From Apostichopus japonicus (Eukaryota > Echinodermata > Holothuroidea > Aspidochirotida > Stichopodidae), in assembly GCF_037975245.1 (NCBI RefSeq), contig NC_092571.1, positions 357,501 through 421,500 on the forward strand: DNA of 64,000 nt. Direction: 5' to 3'. The position numbers were made by a program, and so were the translations under genes. Below the pieces are notes generated by a model that was given only the letters and a program-made list of their open reading frames with translations, had not been told where the DNA came from and searched no databases. Each line of letters begins with the position of its first letter. Within the stretch, counting starts at the first letter, position 1. Positions 58,386-64,000 of the stretch are shown here, piece by piece.

Positions 58386-59453
58386 ATGTTATCAAATTTT
58401 CTAGAAAATTATATTTCAACAATAAATTTTATAATGCGAGGAGTAACCCAAAAGGCACATGGGATACCATTAACCAACTACTCCATAAAGGTCGTAAACA
58501 ATCATCGTATCCCTCTTCTTTCAAGGATGGTGACAAAGAGATTAACACCGACCATGATATTGCTAATAAAATTTAATGACTTTTTCGTCAATCTGGGGCC
58601 ATCACTGGCAAGTAAAATCAACCACAAACGTAAATCACAGGAATCTGTTAACATTGATGTTAACACTCATTCCATGTTTTCTCATCCTGTCAGTGAGGAG
58701 GAGTTGTTAAGAACAGCAACCTCTTGCATGAAACCTGATAAAGCAGCTGGATACGATGATTTTAAGCCTGTCATTGTAAGACAAGTTATCTTATTTATTA
58801 CCAAACCATTAACCCATATTTGCAATTTGTCGTTCAGTACCGGTATTTTCCCTGATATGCTAAAAATTGCCAAGGTCATCCCTGTCTTTAAGAAAGGGGA
58901 TTCAGAAAACTTTGAAAATTATCAACCTATATCACTATTATCATGTTTTTCCAAAATAGTTGAAAGGCTTCTGTATAATCGTATTTTTAACTTTATTTCA
59001 AAATATAACATTTTATGCCAGAAACAGTATGGATTCCGTCCTGAACACTCCACTGAGCTAGCACTAGCTGATGCCATTGACAATTTGTATAGTAATCTTG
59101 ACAAGAATAGTACCTGTGTCAGGGTTTTCCTGGACCTCTCAAAGGCCTTTGACACAATAGACCACACAATTCTGCTTAATAAATTACACTGTTACGGCAT
59201 AAGAGGCACCCCCCTAAAATGGATCGACAGTTACTTAGCAAACCGCTACCAATATACATCCTACAAAAATGCTCATTCCCAACCGGAGAGAATTCAATGT
59301 GGTGTGCCACAAGGCTCTATATTTGGTCCATTGCTTTTTATCCTATATGTTAATGACATTACCAATGTTTCTGATAAAGTTAAAGTTGTTTTGTTTGCTG
59401 GCGACACAAATATTTTCTTCGTATCACAATCGAGAACTTTATTTCATATTTAA
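58386..59453 (+). pseudogene. LINE copy 3 reverse transcriptase, active site altered
   Basis: RT motifs: KPDKAAGYDDF, VIPVFKKGDSENFENYQPIS, FRPEHSTELALAD, VFLDLSKAFDTIDHTILLNK and QCGVPQGSIFGPLLFILYVN. The catalytic FADD box reads FAGD (59394-59405), so one of the two metal-binding aspartates is lost. The frame up to about 58570 overlaps the preceding ORF and is out of register there; genuine RT begins near 58600. Confidence 0.9.
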
Positions 59454-59507
59454 GTATCAACTGAATTAGACAAGTTCAGCGACTGGTTCGCTGGCAACAA
59501 ATTATCA

Positions 59508-60218
59508 TTGAATATTGATAAAACAAACTATATAGTTTTTAATACTTATAAAAATTTTACATGGAATGCTGATATTACTATGGGTGGTAAAAGACTACAA
59601 CAAGTCAATAGTACTAGATTTTTAGGCGTATATATAGATCATGAACTTAAATGGTGTGACCACATTACAACTGTCTGTAAAAAAGTTGCAAAAAACACCA
59701 GTGTTTTAGCTAAGCTTAAGCATTATCTGCCACACACATATTAAAGATTCTCTATCAGACATTAGTCCAGCCACATATTACGTATTGTTGTAACATATGG
59801 TCTGGTACTAGATATACCAATCTGAATCCCATTTGTATTACACAGAAGAAAGCAGTCCGCCATATAACACATGCCAAACCAGAGGGACCACACAAATCCT
59901 CTTTTTAAGCGTTCTAAGTTGTTAAAAGCTGATGACATTATTAGAGTTAACCTTGCTACATTTGCTTATAAGGCCTGGAATGGACTGTTACCAAATGCTT
60001 TTAATGACTACTTAATATGTAACAGTGATATTCATCATTACAATACCAGATCTTCAGGCAATGCACATTATAACAGGTATAATTCTACAATGGGGATGTT
60101 ATCACTGAGGGCACGTACAATCAAAACTTGGAATTCTCTATCAGGCAATATTACAAATAAACCTTCTGCAAAATCATTCAGAAGAAACTTTATTCAAAAA
60201 ATTATTGCGTCTTATTAA
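59508..60218 (+). pseudogene. LINE copy 3 post-RT region
   Basis: LNIDKTNYIVF-type KT.Y.VF motif at the start, RFLGVYIDHELKWCDHITTV, then after a break YNTRSSGNAHYNRYN and KSFRRNF near the C-terminus. All are typical of the CR1/L2/Jockey-group C-terminal region. Confidence 0.88.
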
Positions 60219-60378
60219 TTGAACATGTTCATTTTTTCTTATATATTTAGTTCACTTTTTCCTTTTCTTAACAGGGAGTCCTCTACTTTGTTAAGCCATC
60301 TGAAGATTTTTTAGAGGACTTCCTATCACATTGTATATATTCACGTGATAAAACAAATAAATCAAATCAAATCAAATT

Positions 60379-60926
60379 TGTGAATAGGACTGCATAATGC
60401 AATTTTAGCCTAGTATGTTAATTATTTAATGTCTATTCTCCTCAAGATGAGCTTCATTCTCAAAAGTTATACCTGAACTTACATTTTATGCCTATGTTTG
60501 CTAGCTGGGTCATCTACTTGGTTAATTTCAGTGGAACAGGTGCCCCCAATGTTTCTTCTCCTCTTTTCTGCTTGCATGTGTTCCTCTCATTCCTTAATTT
60601 GTCCATCAACTTCATGCTCCAGTACTCCTGTTTCAAAAGGAATTATAAATAATATCGAATGCTCTATGTTCACATACTAGGTAATCACCAATCACAATAA
60701 ATCCCATTCCAACCCCATAGCTTCAAGCACACACACATCTAATCAAATACAAGCACATGCTGTTTGAAAGCCGTTATTTCCTATTCACAGTTGGTTTGGT
60801 CTACCAAACACTCTGAAATTCTCTACAAAGACAACGATGCACAGAGCTGACCTTGGCAACCTAGCATAAGGAATTATATTTTACCCAGCCCAGACACAAT
60901 AGCATGTGCATATCAACATTACTTAC
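60379..60926. other. No gene seen
   Basis: Flank of the LINE 3' end. No exon or repeat recognised. Confidence 0.4.
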
Positions 60927-61078
60927 TACAGGATGAGCTCCAGGTATATGGCTGCCTTTCCCAGGAACGGGTACCCCCGCTGCCTCTGAGTAGTGGGCAG
61001 TTTAAGTGCAGCACGTAGATTGCTCAACAGCATGTCCCTTCCCAGTCCTGCTGTCAGTACACTACAACCAGTTTGTAC
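60927..61078 (-). CDS. Candidate internal exon, unknown gene
   Basis: 152 bases between acceptor TTACCTGTAG and donor GTAAGT, phase 0 to 2. Only one frame is open: CSVLTAGLGRDMLLSNLRAA, then GYPFLGKAAIYLELIL. Composition is clearly protein-like. It shares the minus strand and an LRAA motif with the candidate exon at 55203-55283, so the two may belong to one gene. No family recognised. Confidence 0.5.
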
Positions 61079-61155
61079 CTACAGGTAATGAAAGAAATTA
61101 ATGAAAAATAATATGGCACAAAAGAGGGGTATAATTAAGAAGACACTGCAACTGC

Positions 61156-61674
61156 GTGGCCTCTCCAAAGACTTTCCAATTCAGGCAGAATATGATCATA
61201 TCACAACCCTATGAGTATAATGCAAGAAGTAAGACTTCATTTGCTCCAACAAGCCAATGCAGAGATGTAATAGTTGCGAATGTCACCATGGATACATTTG
61301 TTATTGATTACCATCACAGTAACAAGTTGTGCTTAATGGGTGAAATGAAAAGAAGAAGGGATCACAAGGTACAATGTCCAGGCAATGAGAGCTGTTCAGC
61401 AAAGATGCCCTATTTCAGAGATCATGAACAAAATGGTGGAAAGATTTGTGAATCCAAATTACTTACAGCTAAGAATCCACTAACGGTCAAGTGTCTCACA
61501 ACTGATGCTGATGGCAAGGCATGTAAAGGGTTCAGTAGTACAATGGCTGTAACTACTCATTCTGAAAGTGAACTTAACCTGTTAGATCAAGTTCACCTAC
61601 TCAAGTCACTCCGCAGAGCACTGACTATATTAAAGCAGTATTCTCCTCTATGTTCCTGCAAAAACTGTGACTAA
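61156..61674 (+). CDS. Cysteine-rich hypothetical ORF (172 residues)
   Basis: A single long frame with Cys/His pairs in the second half: KVQCPGNESCSAK, KICESK, VKCLTTDADGKACKGF and LCSCKNCD at the end, suggesting zinc-binding modules. It is followed by a LINE insertion. Beyond it, 62318-62455 encodes more Cys/His-rich sequence (CLDCLAKYYSGNHSHCPKH, FVCKRPGSTHFHVC) in another frame. It may be a decayed zinc-finger protein or transposase-associated gene. Start codon choice is uncertain. Confidence 0.45.
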   Translation: MASPKTFQFRQNMIISQPYEYNARSKTSFAPTSQCRDVIVANVTMDTFVIDYHHSNKLCLMGEMKRRRDHKVQCPGNESCSAKMPYFRDHEQNGGKICESKLLTAKNPLTVKCLTTDADGKACKGFSSTMAVTTHSESELNLLDQVHLLKSLRRALTILKQYSPLCSCKNCD

Positions 61675-61683
61675 GAAGCACTT

Positions 61684-62309
61684 GACAATCTTATAAATAC
61701 CTGGGAGAAACCATCACTGATAAATTGGAGTGGGATGAACATGTAAAACGTACTCTAGCAAAAACTAATCAGCGTATGTTCCTATTACAGAAGCTTAATT
61801 TATTCAGACTAGACCAACTCTCATTTCTCTATTCTATATTAAAATCGGCAATCAAGACCACCATTACATTCTGTTTAGCAGCGTGGGGTGAAAATACTAC
61901 TGCTAGAGACATGACCAAGTTAAATAGACTAGTTTCTAAAGCAAGGAAAGTTTGTCGGTCACATTACCTCAGTTCAGTAGATGAGTTGCTTGTCAGAGTA
62001 TCACAGAGTAATATGAAGTCAATCATGTCATCCCAACATCCTCTGGGGCATCGGGTAGATTACAGCAATCAAACGGGCAGACTAATTGTCATGAGATGCC
62101 GAACCGAGAGATACAGGCGTTCTTTCTTGCAAAGGGCTATTCTCAATCTTGCCAATGAATTATGTAGGAAATAGGCCAAATATATGTGTCAGAACATGGA
62201 CTTAGTAGTCTTAATATTTCGTTTTAAGAATCAGATTTTTATGTGTTTCGATGTATTTATGAATGTCAATTTTTATGGTCAATAAAGATCCTTATATCTT
62301 AAATATCAA
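61684..62309 (+). mobile_element. 5'-truncated LINE copy 4 with 8 bp target duplication
   Basis: Begins at YKYLGETITDKLEWDEHVKR (C-terminal part of a non-LTR RT) and continues with LSFLYSILKSAIKTTITFCL and the ORF end at 62174. A short 3' UTR follows, ending AATAAAGATCCTTATATCTT. AAGCACTT flanks it on both sides (61676-61683 and 62310-62317). The sequence resembles the Rex1/CR1-type C-terminus. Confidence 0.85.
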
Positions 62310-62317
62310 AAGCACTT

Positions 62318-62455
62318 TATCAACATGTTTAGACTGCCTTGCAAAGTACTACAGTGGAAATCATTCACATTGCCCAAAGCATTCATTTGTATGCAAGAGG
62401 CCAGGAAGTACACATTTCCATGTATGCCAAATGCTACAAAGGGTTCTCTGCTAAT
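62318..62455 (+). pseudogene. Cys/His-rich fragment downstream of LINE copy 4
   Basis: STLSTCLDCLAKYYSGNHSH, CPKHSFVCKRPGSTHFHVC and a TAA. It abuts the right target duplication and is probably a separated part of the same ancestral gene as 61156-61674. Confidence 0.4.
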
Positions 62456-62559
62456 ATCGCACACTGACAGCAGGAAGCTAAACAAAATACCTGAGACACC
62501 CACCTGCAGCAAACATTATGGTCCACTCGTTTTGAGACTTAATTCCACTCAAATGTAGA

Positions 62560-64000
62560 TACCGTCAATTAGGCTTTAACTGTGACCAATCCAAAACATA
62601 GTACCACATTTTCATGCAATGGTCAGTACAGGGACTACAGTTCCATACACATAACATATAATGTGCCTGGAGAGTCCATAGCCAGGAAGATGGAAGGTGC
62701 AGTATTAAAGGTGAGCTCAAATAGTCCATGTATCCAGACTCTGAAATAGATGCAAAGAAAACAGCAATGTGATGAATTACGTAAGAGAGGCAGCTAGAGC
62801 ATACAGAAGGAAGAGAGCACAACTCAGAGAGAGAAAGTACAAGCTACATGGTAGAACTATAAACATAAACCAGTCCAGTATCTATAAGAAAGATCAACTG
62901 ATTCATGACCAGTTACTCTAGGATGAAAAACTACACTGATGATAAAGATGACAATATTTATCAGTGAGGCCAGTAATTTGTAAACTGAGTATATCCACAC
63001 TCACTGTTATGAGTTAAAACAGTATCACTCATTCAGGGAAGTAGGCAATCAAGCTGATGACCATAAACTTGGCAAGTGCCATCAAACTTTCAAGGCTTTC
63101 TGCTGTGTTGCACTGCAAGATACTGTTGAGAGATGTGACATCTCTCTCCACATGTAGGCTGTTGTGGCATATGTAGGAGATGTCAAATGGTTTGGTCCTT
63201 AAGATTTCTTTACTTTGCACAATACTTTGAAGAGCATATATGTCAGAATGTGGACTCTGCTGTTAGCATTGTGAAAATAATGCCATATGCTGGTGCCCCT
63301 GGCTTACTGATGGTGTAGGCACCTGTCCACATTCTGCATCCCTTTGTGTAACTTGCTGGGGCTAACGTATGTTTTGCCAACTTTTCATTTATGTCATCAG
63401 CCCATGCCATCCAATCTGAAATTGCAAAGGTGTGAGCTTTCCAGTTACATATTTCTAAATGTATATAGGCCTAAGCTTATTCTGAATGCAGCTTGGGGCT
63501 CAGTTCAGCTGATTCTTACACCACATTGAGTAGTAATATATGCTTTTAAACTTCTGACTGTCACTTTTGCTCTACTAGGTACACTGCACAGAGAAGGCTA
63601 CTCACCAGATGAACAACTTCACTATCAAATAAGCTACATGTACTACTTAGTGAGTGTAAGTCTGTGATGGTATAAGCTCTGAGGTGATGGGTATTACTTT
63701 CACTTTTCCCCTTTGAGGTAGCTGAGAGGTTTTTCACACCTACCCATGCAATCATCCCATTCTTTATCATAAAGTTGAAATTTGATTTCTTCTTGAATAT
63801 GAAACTTTTTCCTAATTTTAAGTTGCTAACTCTTCAAACTCAAAAACTTGTTTCTGATCTTTTATGGTGAGATCATAGATGTGAGGAGTTCATAAATACT
63901 GATTTAGTTTCAGAACCAATTCTACATGTTAATCTTCTTACAACTGTTTATTCAACATCTATGAGAAAAGGTTTCCTCATGTAAGTGAATGAGGTGTCAA
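62560..64000. other. No gene seen
   Basis: No exon with supported borders. Short ORFs on both strands (for example 62822-62565 minus and 63770-63561 minus) show no recognisable domains. Confidence 0.4.

Larger units (their letters stand above)
56010..60378 (+). mobile_element. LINE copy 3 (CR1/L2-like non-LTR retrotransposon), inactive
   Basis: Plus-strand order: ORF1 with zinc knuckles (56129 to about 57200), endonuclease (about 57390-58060), reverse transcriptase (about 58600-59460), post-RT region (59508-60218), and a 3' tail of AAATC repeats (60350-60377). Frameshifts and stops separate the blocks, and the RT active site is changed. The tail of short repeats instead of poly(A), together with the GVPQGS RT motif, suggests a CR1/L2-type clade. 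Confidence 0.92.

Overview
The window is eukaryotic nuclear DNA: genes are split into short exons with GT/AG borders, introns are kilobases long, and much of the DNA is transposon-derived (several LINEs, one LTR element, hAT-like and other terminal-inverted-repeat elements, minisatellites, long TA tracts). AT-rich introns with frequent TAGGCCTAGGC-type motifs (about 30.4-32 kb) suggest a deuterostome marine invertebrate, probably an echinoderm. The taxon is an inference only.

Host genes recognised or modelled. (1) Plus strand, 310-7852: a four-exon model for a small protein with an N-terminal membrane anchor; its frame stays open and coding-like past two in-frame TAA codons. (2) Minus strand, 20368-21928: the last two exons of SRP68, a signal recognition particle subunit. 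(3) Minus strand, 27580-29035: one complete and one partial copy of an ABCC/MRP-type transporter exon, separated by a minisatellite. (4) Minus strand, 42715-53518: adducin exons, with a frameshift in the upstream exon and a 3.08 kb near-identical tandem duplication that repeats the downstream exons. (5) Plus strand, 50439-51547: a two-exon, 122-residue hypothetical gene lying inside an adducin intron. Four more candidate exons have good borders but no recognised family.

Mobile DNA. 0.86-1.49 kb holds a TTAA-flanked element. 10.28-12.00 kb holds a 1.73 kb element with long terminal inverted repeats, a CGTGCA target duplication and arrays of the palindrome ATTCCACTTAAGTGGAAT around a 110-codon ORF; it is the most unusual object here. 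12.6-13.1 kb is a TA-flanked element. 13.5-15.75 kb and 22.57-26.5 kb are minus-strand copies of one LINE family, and the first is split by an 865 bp hAT-like insertion. 17.3-18.85 kb is a cluster of tRNA-like sequences, including a six-copy 152 bp tandem array. 33.97-38.93 kb is a decayed Ty3/gypsy element with a 5' LTR but no integrase, carrying a hAT-like insertion in gag. 56.0-60.4 kb is a nearly complete but inactive LINE. 61.68-62.31 kb is a 5'-truncated LINE with an 8 bp target duplication that lies just downstream of a cysteine-rich ORF.

The remaining long stretches show no gene that could be supported. The genes do not form a pathway. No bacterial features (operons, CRISPR, Shine-Dalgarno sites) are present.
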